From Candidatus Gastranaerophilales bacterium (lineage in GTDB: Bacteria; Cyanobacteriota; Vampirovibrionia; Gastranaerophilales; Gastranaerophilaceae): 5,030 bases of DNA. The stretch is taken from assembly GCA_021199975.1 (NCBI GenBank), contig JAJQHF010000262.1, positions 1 to 5,030 on the forward strand, written 5' to 3'. The translations under genes were made by a program, and so were the position numbers. The notes beneath the pieces are model-generated. The model made no database searches. It was given only the letters and a program-made list of their open reading frames with translations, and was not told the DNA's origin. Below are positions 4,751 to 5,030 of the stretch, piece by piece (positions within the stretch are counted from its first letter, which is position 1; every line of letters begins with the position of its first letter).

Positions 4751-5030
4751 ATGCATTCAATAAAGGAATTAAGAAGAAAACAAAATGCCTCTATACTAAC
4801 AGATAGAGAATGTGAGTTCTTATGTTTAGCTGCAATGGGATTTAAGAATAAACAGATTGCATATATTTTATCTGTCAGTAAAAGTACGGTAAAAAAGACA
4901 TTGGAAAATATATTTCAGAAACTTTTTGCTAAAGATAGAGCTAATGCTGTTGCTATTGCTTTTATTCACGATTTCTTAACACCTGAAAAAATTAGTCTTA
5001 TCAGAGATAAATTTTTTCAACAAATTGATT
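4751..5030 (+). CDS. LuxR/GerE-type helix-turn-helix protein, 3' end beyond window
   Basis: The frame opens at the ATG and runs 93 codons to the window edge without a stop, so the protein is incomplete at its C-terminus. Residues about 14-70 match the LuxR/GerE DNA-binding domain: LTDRECEFLCLAAMG (16-30), KNKQIAYILSVSKSTVKKTL (32-51) carrying the helix-turn-helix, and the dimer-helix segment ENIFQKLFAKDRANAVAIA (52-70). There is no receiver or ligand-binding domain before it; the HTH begins almost at the N-terminus. It is therefore not a classical response regulator unless a sensory part follows the HTH, which would be the reverse of the usual order. The likely role is a transcription factor with unknown target and signal. 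Nested palindromes just upstream are candidate binding sites for it or another regulator. Confidence 0.85.
   Translation, partial: MHSIKELRRKQNASILTDRECEFLCLAAMGFKNKQIAYILSVSKSTVKKTLENIFQKLFAKDRANAVAIAFIHDFLTPEKISLIRDKFFQQID

Noticed and set aside
1..5030. CRISPR array, prophage, toxin-antitoxin or defence system
   Set aside because: There are no regularly spaced direct repeats and no nuclease, integrase or toxin motifs; the only mobile-element trace is the dead transposase.

Overview
This is a low-GC bacterial window (about 30% GC by eye) with short intergenic gaps and AGGAGG-type ribosome binding sites. It looks chromosomal and mostly ordinary. The low GC, the short stand-alone LuxR-type HTH protein and the mix of small exported and orphan proteins would fit a gut Gastranaerophilales/Melainabacteria-type genome. 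A low-GC Bacillota genome is also possible. This placement is inference from style, not a phylogenetic result.

Layout. (1) Positions 2-832, plus strand: C-terminal part of a large U32-family protein (DUF3656 type, the family of the 23S rRNA hydroxylation factor RlhA), cut by the left edge. (2) Positions 829-1416, minus strand: a 195-aa protein with a signal peptide and an HESVH (HExxH) zinc-metallopeptidase motif. It converges on the U32 gene and shares its stop-codon bases. (3) A divergent promoter region at 1417-1673. (4) Positions 1674-3038, plus strand: a complete dihydrolipoamide dehydrogenase (E3) with all cofactor and catalytic motifs. (5) A strong bidirectional terminator at 3051-3096. 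(6) Positions 3107-3721, minus strand: an orphan 204-aa protein of unknown function, with an inverted repeat just upstream of its ribosome binding site. (7) A gene-free stretch from about 3774 to 4095 holding a GC-rich 63-bp island and a small inverted repeat. (8) Positions 4096-4629, minus strand: a decayed, truncated IS5-family (DUF772-type) transposase with two frameshifts and three further in-frame stops. (9) Nested palindromes at 4697-4724. (10) From 4751 to the right edge, plus strand: a short LuxR/GerE-type HTH protein, open at the right end.

The genes do not form one pathway. Each intact gene appears to be its own transcription unit, and strands alternate along the window. The dihydrolipoamide dehydrogenase has no E1, E2 or glycine-cleavage partner here and must serve complexes encoded elsewhere. 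I found no CRISPR array, tRNA, rRNA or convincing new multi-gene system. The items most worth a second look are the small HExxH exported protein, the orphan 204-aa protein with its upstream inverted repeat, the GC-rich intergenic island, and the palindromes upstream of the LuxR-type gene.
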